This document shows, piece by piece, positions 53,307 to 61,441 of a DNA stretch of 64,000 nt. Origin of the DNA: Roseococcus thiosulfatophilus (GTDB taxonomy: Bacteria > Pseudomonadota > Alphaproteobacteria > Acetobacterales > Acetobacteraceae); assembly GCF_017311575.1 (NCBI RefSeq), contig NZ_JAFFQY010000062.1, forward strand, positions 154,797 to 218,796, given 5' to 3'. Under the pieces are notes generated by a model. The model had not been told where the DNA came from, ran no database searches, and saw only the letters and a list, made by a program, of their open reading frames with translations. Within the stretch, counting starts at the first letter, position 1. Every line of letters begins with the position of its first letter. The position numbers and the translations under genes are program-made.

Positions 53307-54944
53307 CTAGGCCTCCAGCCCCAGCCGCCGCATCCGGTTGTAGAGCGTCTTCCGCGCGATCCCGAGGAAGGCCGCCGTCTCGCCGCGGCGGAAGCGGTGG
53401 CGGCGCAGCGCGTCCATGATCCAGGCGCGCTCATCCAGCGTCTCTGGGGCGGGGGGTGGCGCGGCCGGGCCGAGGGCGGCCTCCAGCGCCGCGACCGTCA
53501 CGCGCCCGCCCGGCGTCTCCGTCAGCGTGCGCAGCAGCACCTCGCGCAATTCGCGCAGATTGCCGGGCCAGGACCGCGCCATCAGCAGGCGCAGCGCCGC
53601 GGGCTCCACCGCGCCGGCGCCGCGCCCGGCCTCGCGCAGCATGGCACGGGTGATGAGGGGGATGTCCTCCAGCCGGTCGCGCAGCGGCGGCACCACCAGG
53701 CGCTGCGCCGAGAGCGACCGCGCCAACCCCTGCGCGCCCGGCGGGTGCACCAGCACCAGGCGCGCGCGCGGCAGGCGTTCCTCGGGCTTGCCGAAGCGCG
53801 CGAAGGCCCCACGCTCGATCCAGTCGGACAGGCGGGCGCGCAGCACGGGCGGCAGGGCATCCGCCTGCTCGACCACCACCGTCACCCCCTGGCGGCCCAG
53901 CAACCCGCGCGGCGGGTCGGCGGAGAGGGCGGAAGCGATGTCCTCCCGCGCGTCCAGGAAGATCGGCCCGCCCGCGCGCCCCGCCCCCGCATGCAGCGCC
54001 CGCGCGACGGTGGAGCGGCCCGAGCCCGGCTCGCCCTCCACCACCACCGGCAGGTCGGTGGCCACCAGGCGGGCCACCCGCTGGGCCAGGGTGCGCGCCG
54101 CCGCCGAACGCCCCACCATGCCGCGCGGCAGGGCGGGCGAGGCCGCCTCGGCCGGGCGCAGCAGGGCCGCGGTCTTGAAGGCCGAGGTGCTCTGCATCAC
54201 CGAGAGTTCCAGCGGCAGGCGGTCCAGCGTGGAGCCGCCCACATAGCCATCGGCGCGCGAGGCGTCGCAGACCTGGAGCATGTGCTGGGCGTCCACGATG
54301 GGCCCGCCCTCCACCAGGCAACGGATGCCCGGGGCACGGCGGCGCAGGGCGGCGAAGACGCGGCGCGCGCGCTCGGCGGCATCCTCCAGCCGCACGCCGC
54401 CGGGTACGCCCATGCTGCCGCCGGCGTTCCAGCCGAAATTAAGCACCAGGCGCTCCACCCCCGCATCGGCCATGGCCTCGGCCTCGGCGCGGGTCTTGGC
54501 ATAGCCGAGCGTGGCGAGGCCCTGGGCACGCGCCTCGGCCAGCAGCGCCACCTCGCGCCCGAAGCCCAGCCCCGCCGCCTCCAGCGCCTGGCGCAGCGCG
54601 CCGTCGAGGTGGATGGCCGTGGGAAAGTTCGCGATGCCGTGGTAGCCGGCCTCGCGGATGCCGGCCACGAAGCGCGGCAGGTCCAGCCTCGGGTCGCAGG
54701 CGGCGGCGCCGAAGAAGACGGGAATGCGGACCCGGTCCAGGATCTCGCGCCGGGCGAAGGCGTCGGTGAAGGGGTTGCTGTCGGCGATGGGCAGCATGGC
54801 GGCCAGCGAGGGCGCGCCCATGACGCGCAGCCGGCCGGCGTTCAGCACCAGCAGGAAATCCGCCCCGCCATCGGCCGCGGCGCGGGCCGTCATGCCCAAG
54901 CCGATGGCCGCCCCCACCAGGATGTCCCGCTTCAAGCCGCGCAT
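53307..54944 (-). CDS. Fis-type regulator with PEP-hydrolase-like sensor domain and degenerate AAA+ domain
   Basis: A 545-residue regulator. Residues 1-265 are a PEP-hydrolase-family TIM barrel (FLLVLNAGRLRVMGAPSLA, IANFPTAIHLDG, VEGGPIVDA, VGGSTLDRLPLE). Residues about 275-475 are AAA+ but degenerate: Walker A is GEPGSGRST with Lys replaced by Arg, Walker B reads TVVVEQADA and the GAFTGA sigma54 loop is absent. Residues 505-541 are a Fis helix-turn-helix (FRRGETAAFLGIARKTLYNRM). It should act with sigma70 rather than open sigma54 promoters. It begins 13 bases after a tRNA gene, with no ribosome site visible. Confidence 0.88.
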   Translation of the reverse strand: MRGLKRDILVGAAIGLGMTARAAADGGADFLLVLNAGRLRVMGAPSLAAMLPIADSNPFTDAFARREILDRVRIPVFFGAAACDPRLDLPRFVAGIREAGYHGIANFPTAIHLDGALRQALEAAGLGFGREVALLAEARAQGLATLGYAKTRAEAEAMADAGVERLVLNFGWNAGGSMGVPGGVRLEDAAERARRVFAALRRRAPGIRCLVEGGPIVDAQHMLQVCDASRADGYVGGSTLDRLPLELSVMQSTSAFKTAALLRPAEAASPALPRGMVGRSAAARTLAQRVARLVATDLPVVVEGEPGSGRSTVARALHAGAGRAGGPIFLDAREDIASALSADPPRGLLGRQGVTVVVEQADALPPVLRARLSDWIERGAFARFGKPEERLPRARLVLVHPPGAQGLARSLSAQRLVVPPLRDRLEDIPLITRAMLREAGRGAGAVEPAALRLLMARSWPGNLRELREVLLRTLTETPGGRVTVAALEAALGPAAPPPAPETLDERAWIMDALRRHRFRRGETAAFLGIARKTLYNRMRRLGLEA

Positions 54945-54957
54945 GATGGGGAAGGTA

Positions 54958-55033
<76 letters not shown>

Positions 55034-55168
55034 ACACGCGGCGCCGCTTTGGGGAACGGCACGGCGGAGCGTTTCGCGCAGCCGCGCCCCAGTGTCAAGC
55101 TGCCCTTCCCCCTTGCGAGCGCGCCCCGCATCCGCGACAACCGCCCAAAGCCAGGAGCCGCCCAGCGC

Positions 55169-55480
55169 ATGATCCTCGATGCCCTCTTCTTCCTGGTCCA
55201 GGCAGGGCTGAACCTGTTCTTCTGGGCCGTCATCATCGCCGCCGTGCTCTCGCTGCTGGTGGGGTTCGGCGTGCTGGACACGCGCAACCGCCTGGTCTGG
55301 ACGCTGTCGGACTTCTTCTACCGCGTGACCGAACCGGTGATGCGCCCCGTCCGCAACCGCCTGCCCAACCTGGGCGGCATCGACATTTCGCCCCTGGTGG
55401 TGCTGCTGCTGATCCAGGCGGCCATGCTGCTGGTGGCGGCCATCCGCGGCTACATGCTGCGGGCCGGCATCTATTTCTGA
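55169..55480 (+). CDS. YggT family membrane protein
   Basis: A 103-residue membrane protein with two hydrophobic regions around a conserved [26 protein letters not shown] loop (residues about 53-75), typical of YggT. Family members are loosely linked to osmotic shock and to cell-division or chloroplast nucleoid positioning. The ATG at 55169 follows CAGGAG. It is followed by the DUF167 gene, its usual neighbour. Confidence 0.88.
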   Translation: MILDALFFLVQAGLNLFFWAVIIAAVLSLLVGFGVLDTRNRLVWTLSDFFYRVTEPVMRPVRNRLPNLGGIDISPLVVLLLIQAAMLLVAAIRGYMLRAGIYF

Positions 55481-55505
55481 GTTCTGGCGGGCGGAGAATG
55501 ATGCC

Positions 55506-55778
55506 GTGCTGGTCCAGGTGCGCGTGCAGCCCCGGGCGCGCCGCGCGTCCCTGGGCGGGCTGCGCCACGGCCCGGACGGCCCCCGCCTGATGATCTCCGT
55601 CACCGCCCCGCCCGAGGAGGGCCGCGCGACCGAGGCCGCCTGCGCCGCATTGGCCACCGCCCTCGGTCTTCCCCCCTCCCGCGTCACGCTCGCGCAGGGC
55701 CCGGCCTCGCGCGAGAAGACCTTACGCGTGGCCGCCCCGCCCGAGACCCTGCGCCCCCGCCTGGAGAGATTGGCATGA
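55506..55778 (+). CDS. DUF167/YggU family protein
   Basis: A 90-residue protein with GTG start. Family pattern [34 protein letters not shown] and [14 protein letters not shown] is clear. Function unknown; it is regularly found between yggT and folD. Its stop overlaps the folD start (ATGA). Confidence 0.88.
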   Translation: MLVQVRVQPRARRASLGGLRHGPDGPRLMISVTAPPEEGRATEAACAALATALGLPPSRVTLAQGPASREKTLRVAAPPETLRPRLERLA

Positions 55779-56620
55779 CCGCCACCCTGATTGACGGCAA
55801 GGATGTGGCCGCGCGGCTGCGCGCCGGGCTCGCCAGCCGCATCGCGGGCCTCCCCTGGGCGCCCGGCCTCGTCGTGGTGCGGGTGGGCGAGGACCCGGCC
55901 AGCGGCGTCTATGTCCGCAACAAGGACAAGGCGGCGCGGGAGGCGGGCTTTGCCTCGCGCACGCGCCACCTGCCCGAAGCCACCACCGAGGCGGAGCTGC
56001 TGGCCGAGATCGCCGCCCTAAACGCGGACCCCGCGGTGGACGGCATCCTGGTCCAGCTTCCCCTGCCCGCCCATATCCGCGCCGAGGCCGCCATCGAGGC
56101 GGTGGACCCCGCGAAGGACGTGGACGGCTTCCACCCGATGAATGCCGGGCGGCTGGCCTCCGGCCTGCCGGGCCTGGTCCCCTGCACGCCGCGCGGGGCC
56201 ATGCACCTGCTGGCCGAGGCCGGCGCCACGCTGCGCGGCGCGCGCGCCATCGTCATCGGCCGCAGCCAGATCGTGGGGCGGCCCATGGCCCAGCTTCTGC
56301 TGGGCGCGGATTGCACCGTCACCATCGCCCATTCCCGCACGGCCGACCTGCCGGGCGAATGCCGCCGCGCCGACATCGTGGTGGCCGCCGTGGGCCGGCC
56401 GGAGATGGTGCGCGGCGACTGGATCAAGGCCGGTGCGGTGGTGATCGACGTGGGCATCAACCGGCTGGAGAGCGGCAAGCTGGTGGGTGACGTCGCCTTC
56501 GCCGAAGCCCTGCCCCACGCCCGCGCCATCACCCCCGTGCCCGGCGGCGTGGGGCCCATGACCATCGCCTGCCTGCTGGAGAACACGCTGCAAGCCGCTC
56601 TCGCGCGGCGCGGCGCATGA
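55775..56620 (+). CDS. folD: bifunctional methylene-THF dehydrogenase/methenyl-THF cyclohydrolase
   Basis: One-carbon metabolism enzyme of 281 residues interconverting 5,10-methylene-THF, methenyl-THF and 10-formyl-THF. Signatures: [16 protein letters not shown] with catalytic Tyr and Lys, [40 protein letters not shown] and [12 protein letters not shown]. It sits in an operon with yggT, DUF167 and the two genes behind, all with overlapping junctions. Confidence 0.96.
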   Translation: MTATLIDGKDVAARLRAGLASRIAGLPWAPGLVVVRVGEDPASGVYVRNKDKAAREAGFASRTRHLPEATTEAELLAEIAALNADPAVDGILVQLPLPAHIRAEAAIEAVDPAKDVDGFHPMNAGRLASGLPGLVPCTPRGAMHLLAEAGATLRGARAIVIGRSQIVGRPMAQLLLGADCTVTIAHSRTADLPGECRRADIVVAAVGRPEMVRGDWIKAGAVVIDVGINRLESGKLVGDVAFAEALPHARAITPVPGGVGPMTIACLLENTLQAALARRGA

Positions 56621-56874
56621 TCCTGCACCGCACCTTGCAGGTGGTGGGGGTCCTGGCGCTGCTGATGTGCCTGAACCTCGCCTGGGGGGCCACGCCCTGG
56701 GGCGGCGAGGGCTGGTCGCGGGCGCGGATGCTCTATGCGGGCGCGGGCGCCGTCTCGGCCCTGGCGTTGATCGCCATCGGGGGCCTGGGCGTCGCGCTGA
56801 AGCGGGCGGAGGCGCGGGCCGAGGCGCTCGCCGCCGCGCTGTCCCGCATCGAGGACATGTTGCGCCGCCCGTGA
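56617..56874 (+). CDS. small membrane protein of unknown function
   Basis: An 85-residue protein with two hydrophobic segments ([18 protein letters not shown] and [20 protein letters not shown]) and a charged helical tail ([22 protein letters not shown]), possibly a short coiled coil. It overlaps both neighbours (ATGA and GTGA). I recognise no family. Confidence 0.6.
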   Translation: MILHRTLQVVGVLALLMCLNLAWGATPWGGEGWSRARMLYAGAGAVSALALIAIGGLGVALKRAEARAEALAAALSRIEDMLRRP

Positions 56875-57740
56875 ACCTGCTGCTGGCCGCCCTCTACGTG
56901 CTGATGTGGGGCTCGGCCTTCAACGCGGCGCGGCTGGTGGCGCTGGACTGGCCGCCGCTCTGGGCGCTGACGCTGCGCTTCGCGGCCATCGTGCCGCTGC
57001 TGTGGCTGGTGTGGCGATACCGCCGCGCGGCCTTCCCCTGGGGGCCGGATGCCTGGCGCGTGGGCTGGATGGGCGTCTTCGGGATGGGTGGCTACCTGGC
57101 GTGCTCCTGGGTCGCGCTCGCCTATATCCCGGCCGGGCTGGTGGCGCTGCTGGCGGCGACGGCGCCCATGTTCGTGGCCCTCGGTGAGGCCTGGCGCGGC
57201 AGGCGCCTCGCCATGCAGGGCTGGGTAGGCCTGGCGGTGGGCTGGGTCGGCGTGGCCGTGCTGGGTGCCACGCGCGCCGTGGACGGCATGGCCAGTGCCG
57301 AGGCCTGGGGCATTGGGCTGTCCTTGTTCGGCGCCATGCTCCAGGCGGCGGGGCTGCTGGCCTATGCGCCGGCGCGGGCGCGGGTGGACCCCTGGGCGGC
57401 CAATCTGGGCCAGACGGCGGCCGGCGCGGTGGTGCTGCTGGTGATCTCGGCCCTGGTGGGCGGGGCGCTGCCCACGACGATCACGACCGGGGTGGTGGTG
57501 GGCCTGCTCTATTCCAGCCTTGTGGTGGGGATGGCGGGCTATGCGCTGTTCTTCGTGGTGATCCGCAGGCTGGGGGCATCGAACGCCACGGCGCTGCAAT
57601 TGCTGGCGCCGCCGGTCGCGGCCGTGATCGGCTGGGCCGCGATGAATGAGCGCCTCTACGGCACCGACATCCTGGGCGGCGCCATCACGCTGGTGGGGCT
57701 GGCGCTGCTGTTCCGCGCCAAGACCACGCAGGCGGCCTGA
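56871..57740 (+). CDS. DMT superfamily (EamA-like) transporter
   Basis: A 289-residue exporter with about ten membrane helices in two EamA repeats. It begins [22 protein letters not shown]; the second half closes with LGASNATALQLLAPPVAAVIGW and NERLYGTDILGGAITLVG, typical of the drug/metabolite transporter family. It starts with GTG inside the stop of the upstream gene. The substrate is unknown. A hairpin follows the stop. Confidence 0.88.
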   Translation: MNLLLAALYVLMWGSAFNAARLVALDWPPLWALTLRFAAIVPLLWLVWRYRRAAFPWGPDAWRVGWMGVFGMGGYLACSWVALAYIPAGLVALLAATAPMFVALGEAWRGRRLAMQGWVGLAVGWVGVAVLGATRAVDGMASAEAWGIGLSLFGAMLQAAGLLAYAPARARVDPWAANLGQTAAGAVVLLVISALVGGALPTTITTGVVVGLLYSSLVVGMAGYALFFVVIRRLGASNATALQLLAPPVAAVIGWAAMNERLYGTDILGGAITLVGLALLFRAKTTQAA

Positions 57741-57742
57741 AC

Positions 57743-57772
57743 AAAAAGGGGCGGGCCCTGACGGCCCGCCCC
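57743..57772 (-). terminator. intrinsic terminator, leftward, downstream of ahcY
   Basis: A perfect 10-bp stem GGGGCGGGCC / GGCCCGCCCC with a 5-base loop. Read leftward it is followed by TTTTT, so it ends ahcY transcription; the same stem may also stop the converging DMT gene. Confidence 0.78.
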
Positions 57773-57869
57773 CTCACACCCGGAAATTCCGCGCAAAACC
57801 AAAGGTCCCGCCCATCTGGCCCCTTCCGGTCGGCGCCGCGGCTTCGCCGCGGCAACGGCGAAACCTGGA

Positions 57870-57953
57870 AGGACCAGCCCCAAACCGGGGCCCCCGCGAA
57901 GGTTTCCGCAAGCGGCCGGAACGGCCGCGCCGCCGAAACCTTCGTGGGGAATA
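57870..57953. repeat. palindromic repeat family B, copy 2
   Basis: Matches the 49.4-kb copy over AGGACCAGCCCC, AACCGGGGCCCCCGCGA and CGTGGGGAA. The inner part is longer: arms CGAAGGTTTCCG/CGGAAACCTTCG are nearly complementary around a GCGGCCGGAACGGCCGC hairpin. It ends next to the ahcY stop. Confidence 0.65.
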
Positions 57954-57954
57954 C

Positions 57955-59358
57955 TCAGTACCGGTAGGCTTCCGCCTTGAACGGCCCCGCCGTCGGCACG
58001 CCGATGTAGTCGGCCTGGTCCGGCCGCAGCTTGGTCAGCTTGGCGCCCACCTTGTCGAGGTGCAGCATGGCCACCTTCTCGTCCAGGTGCTTGGGCAACA
58101 CATAGACCTTCTTCTCATAGGCGCCCGGCTTCGTCCAAAGCTCGATCTGCGCGAGCGTCTGGTTGGTGAAGCTGGCCGACATCACGAAGGAGGGGTGGCC
58201 CGTGGCATTGCCCAGGTTCACCAGGCGGCCCTCGGAGAGCAGGATGATGCGCTTGCCGTCGGGGAACTCGATCTCGTCCACCTGCGGCTTCACATTGTCC
58301 CACTTGTAGTTCCGCAGCGCCGCGACCTGGATCTCGCTGTCGAAGTGGCCGATGTTGCAGACGATGGCGCGGTGCTTCATCGCGCGCATGTGGTCGGCGG
58401 TGATCACGTCCACATTGCCCGTGGCGGTCACGAAGATGTCGGCCTTGGGCGCGGCGTCCTCCATGGTGACAACCTCATAGCCCTCCATCGCGGCCTGCAG
58501 CGCGCAGATGGGGTCGATCTCGGTCACCTGCACGCGGCAGCCGGCATTGCGCAGCGAGGCGGCGGAACCCTTGCCCACATCGCCATAGCCGCAGACCACG
58601 GCCACCTTGCCGGCCATCATCACGTCGGTGCCGCGGCGGATGGCGTCCACCAGCGATTCACGGCAGCCATAGAGGTTGTCGAACTTCGACTTGGTGACGC
58701 TGTCGTTCACGTTGATGGCGGGGAAGAGCAGCTTGCCCTCCTTCGCCATGTTGTAGAGGCGGTGCACGCCCGTCGTCGTCTCCTCGGAGACGCCGCGGAT
58801 GGCCTTGGCCAGCTTGGCGAACCAGCCGGGCTTCTCGCTCAGGCACTTCTTGATCAGCGCGAAGAAGACCGTCTCTTCCTCGTTGGTCGCCTTGTCCAGG
58901 AAGGCCACGTCGCCCTGCTCGGCGCGCAGGCCGTAATGGACCAGCAGCGTCATGTCGCCGCCATCGTCCAGCAGCATGTTGGGCTCGCCGCCATCGCCCC
59001 ACTCGAGCGTCTTGCGGACGTAGTCCCAGTATTCCTCCAGCGTCTCGCCCTTCTTGGCGAAGACGGGCACGCCCGCGGCCGCGATGGCGGCGGCGGCGTG
59101 GTCTTGGGTGGAGAAGATGTTGCAGGAGGACCAGCGCACATCGGCGCCCAACGCCACCAGCGTCTCGATCAGCACCGCGGTCTGGATGGTCATGTGCAGG
59201 CAGCCGGCCACGCGGGCGCCCTTGAGCGGCTGCGCCTTGCCGTATTCCGCACGGGTCGCCATCAGGCCGGGCATCTCGTCCTCGGCCATGTTGATCTCCT
59301 TGCGGCCCCAATCGGCCAGGGAGAGATCCTTCACGATGTATTCAGCGGCGACGGGCAT
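57955..59358 (-). CDS. ahcY: adenosylhomocysteinase
   Basis: NAD-dependent enzyme that splits S-adenosylhomocysteine into homocysteine and adenosine. The 467-residue protein has [20 protein letters not shown], the NAD loop [29 protein letters not shown] with the conserved Lys and Asn, and the C-terminal KAEAYRY. The length and the extra segment after residue 150 fit the bacterial group. It feeds homocysteine to methionine synthesis; metZ lies 2 kb away. Confidence 0.97.
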   Translation of the reverse strand: MPVAAEYIVKDLSLADWGRKEINMAEDEMPGLMATRAEYGKAQPLKGARVAGCLHMTIQTAVLIETLVALGADVRWSSCNIFSTQDHAAAAIAAAGVPVFAKKGETLEEYWDYVRKTLEWGDGGEPNMLLDDGGDMTLLVHYGLRAEQGDVAFLDKATNEEETVFFALIKKCLSEKPGWFAKLAKAIRGVSEETTTGVHRLYNMAKEGKLLFPAINVNDSVTKSKFDNLYGCRESLVDAIRRGTDVMMAGKVAVVCGYGDVGKGSAASLRNAGCRVQVTEIDPICALQAAMEGYEVVTMEDAAPKADIFVTATGNVDVITADHMRAMKHRAIVCNIGHFDSEIQVAALRNYKWDNVKPQVDEIEFPDGKRIILLSEGRLVNLGNATGHPSFVMSASFTNQTLAQIELWTKPGAYEKKVYVLPKHLDEKVAMLHLDKVGAKLTKLRPDQADYIGVPTAGPFKAEAYRY

Positions 59359-59431
59359 TCAGCGGCATCCTCAGCAGGGGCATGTTCGGTGCGGCAGGGC
59401 CTAGCACGCCCCGACGCCGACTGCAAAGAGG

Positions 59432-59449
59432 CATAAACATGTCTTTATG
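59432..59449. promoter_or_regulatory. palindrome upstream of ahcY
   Basis: CATAAA-CATGTC-TTTATG, arms perfectly complementary, lies in the 100-base gap between the response-regulator stop and the ahcY start. It is strikingly AT-rich for this genome. It could be an operator or part of the ahcY promoter; no factor can be named. Confidence 0.35.
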
Positions 59450-59458
59450 TGCGTTGTC

Positions 59459-60829
59459 TTAAGCCTCCTTCTTCCAGGCGGCGAGCTTGCGGTAGATCGT
59501 GCTGGGGTTCACCTCCAGCAGGGCGGCGGCGCGGGGCACGTCCTGGGCGGTGTGCTCCAGCGCGGCCAGGATGGCGCGCTTCTCCACCACGGCCAGCGGC
59601 TCCACCGCGCGGGCCCGCCGCTCCACCCGCACCGCGGGACGGGCGCCCTCGCGGGGGTTGGGCTGGATGAGCTGGGCGGGCAGCATGGCGCGCGTCACCA
59701 GCGGGCCGTCATGCAGCACCACGATGTTGCGGACCACGTTCTGCAACTGCCGCACATTGCCGGGCCAGGGGGCGGCCAGGATCAGCGCCTCGGCCTCGGC
59801 GTCGAGGCCCTGGAAACCCTTGCCCTCCTCGGCGCTGAACACCTCCAGGAAGTGCCGCGCGATGAGCAGCACGTCCTCGCCGCGCGCGCGCAGCGGCGGC
59901 AGTTCGAGGGGCACGACATAGAGGCGGTAGAACAGGTCCTCGCGGAAGCGCCCGGCCTCCACCTCGGCGCGGATGTCGCGGTTGGTGGCGGCGATGATGC
60001 GGGCGTCCACCTTCTCCAGCCTGGTGCCGCCCACGGGGGTGAAGCTGCCCAGCTGCAGGAAGCGCAGCAGCTTCACCTGCATGTCGGCCGGCATCTCGCC
60101 GATCTCGTCCAGGAACAGCGTGCCGCCATCGGCCTGCTTGGCGGCGCCGGCGCGGTTCTCGGTGGCGCCGGTGAAGGCGCCCTTCACATGGCCGAAGATC
60201 TCGCTCTCCAGCAGGTCGCGCGGGATGGCGGCGCAGTTCAGCGCCACGAAGGGCTTTCCGGCGCGTGGCGAGGCACGGTGGATGGCGTCCGCCGCCAGCT
60301 CCTTGCCGGTGCCGCTTTCGCCCGTGATGAAGACGCTGGCCTTGGACCCCGCGACACTCTCGATGGTGCGGTAGACGGCCTGCATAGCGGGCGAGGCGCC
60401 AACGAAACCAAAGAAGCTGCCCCGGCCGAGCTGGGCGCGCGCCGCCTCCAGCTCCGCCCGCAGGCGGCGGGTTTCCAGCGCGTTCTCCAGCGTCACCTGC
60501 AGGCGGGCGCGGCTGTAGGGCTTCACGATGAAGTCCATGGCACCCTCGCGCATGGCCTCCACCGCCGCCTTCACCGAGGCGTTCACCGTCACCACGATGA
60601 AGGCCGCGTCCACGCCCGCCTGGCGCAGCCGCCGCATCAGCTCGAAGCCCGAGCCATCGGGCAGTTGCAGGTCGATCAGCACCGCGTCGGGCGGGTGGTC
60701 GGCCGCGATCTCCAGCGCCTGGGCCACCGTGCCGGCGTGGTGGCAGTCATGGCCGAAGGCCGAAAGATGCGCCCGGGCCAGCTCGGCCTCGGTCGGCGTG
60801 TCCTCGACCAGCAGGACGCGCGGGCGCAT
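59459..60829 (-). CDS. sigma54-dependent response regulator (NtrC/LuxO-like)
   Basis: A 456-residue response regulator. Receiver domain residues 1-120 with acceptor Asp 53 (VLIDLQLPDG) and Lys 103. Central AAA+ domain has Walker A GESGTGKE (170-177), the sigma54 loop GAFTGA (217-222) and Walker B LFLDEIGEM. A Fis-type helix-turn-helix ends the protein (DVPRAAALLEVNPSTIYRKLAAW). Domain order and the partner gene upstream match LuxO- or NtrC-like proteins. It overlaps the Hpt gene (TGATG). Target genes unknown. Confidence 0.92.
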   Translation of the reverse strand: MRPRVLLVEDTPTEAELARAHLSAFGHDCHHAGTVAQALEIAADHPPDAVLIDLQLPDGSGFELMRRLRQAGVDAAFIVVTVNASVKAAVEAMREGAMDFIVKPYSRARLQVTLENALETRRLRAELEAARAQLGRGSFFGFVGASPAMQAVYRTIESVAGSKASVFITGESGTGKELAADAIHRASPRAGKPFVALNCAAIPRDLLESEIFGHVKGAFTGATENRAGAAKQADGGTLFLDEIGEMPADMQVKLLRFLQLGSFTPVGGTRLEKVDARIIAATNRDIRAEVEAGRFREDLFYRLYVVPLELPPLRARGEDVLLIARHFLEVFSAEEGKGFQGLDAEAEALILAAPWPGNVRQLQNVVRNIVVLHDGPLVTRAMLPAQLIQPNPREGARPAVRVERRARAVEPLAVVEKRAILAALEHTAQDVPRAAALLEVNPSTIYRKLAAWKKEA

Positions 60830-61158
60830 CAGGGCCGCAGCAGGCGCAGCGCCTCGATCGCCGCCTTGGCCTCCAGCATCAGGCGCGGCATGACCACGTT
60901 CGGCGGCTCATCATGCGCGGGGTTCATGGCCAGCCGCGCCTCCCGCTCCAGCCGGCTGGCGCCCACGGCCGAGGCCGCGCCGGCGATGCTGTGCGCCGCG
61001 CGGTGATAGCCGTCCGCATTGCCGGCACGCCCGGCCGCCAGCAATTCCTGGGCGAGCCGGCCGATATCGGCCTCGAAGGTCGTGATGATGGAACGCAGGA
61101 CGGAGGGCGGAAGCTCCTCCGCCAGCTGGCGCGCCACCTCGGTATTGATCGTGTCCAT
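60829..61158 (-). CDS. Hpt phosphotransfer protein
   Basis: A 109-residue histidine phosphotransfer protein, entirely helical. The phospho-accepting His 56 lies in YHRAAHSIAGAASAVGA, the standard Hpt motif. The ATG at 61158 begins TINTEVARQLAEELPPSVLRS. It is directly upstream of the response regulator, so it most likely passes phosphate to it. No hybrid kinase is encoded within this window. Confidence 0.9.
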   Translation of the reverse strand: MDTINTEVARQLAEELPPSVLRSIITTFEADIGRLAQELLAAGRAGNADGYHRAAHSIAGAASAVGASRLEREARLAMNPAHDEPPNVVMPRLMLEAKAAIEALRLLRP

Positions 61159-61266
61159 CCCGGGCAAGGTTAGGCACCTTGCGCGACGCCGCGTCAATCG
61201 GTGTTGCACCAGATGCAAACACCGCCGCTTGACGCCGGGGTGGGGCGCGGACTAACCCTGTCCCGC

Positions 61267-61363
61267 CCTCGCGATTTGTCCGGCCAGCTTGCGGCGAGGT
61301 CCCAACCGGGTCGTGCCCCGCCGCCTGGCGGAAGGGCGCGGAAAACAAGCGCGCTAAACGGCC
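61267..61363 (+). promoter_or_regulatory. SAM-II-like riboswitch in the metZ leader
   Basis: P1 arms CCTCGC (61267-61272) and GCGAGG (61294-61299) enclose GATTTG and CTTGCG, the SAM-II core words. After an extra hairpin-prone insert (61300-61341) comes AAAACAAGCGCGCTAAACGG, the second conserved block with GCTAAA. CCGGCC in the loop can pair with CGGCC at the 3' side, completing the pseudoknot. The insert makes it longer than the classical form. It would sense SAM and repress metZ. Confidence 0.65.
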
Positions 61364-61441
61364 CAGGGACGCCCCTTCGCGGGCAGTCCCTCCACCCGGA
61401 CCAGGGTGCCGGACGCCTGTCAGGCTTTCGAGGTGTTCACC

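Noticed and set aside
59359..59458. SAM or SAH riboswitch in the ahcY leader
   Set aside because: None of the conserved core words of known SAM or SAH classes could be placed; only the AT-rich palindrome stands out.
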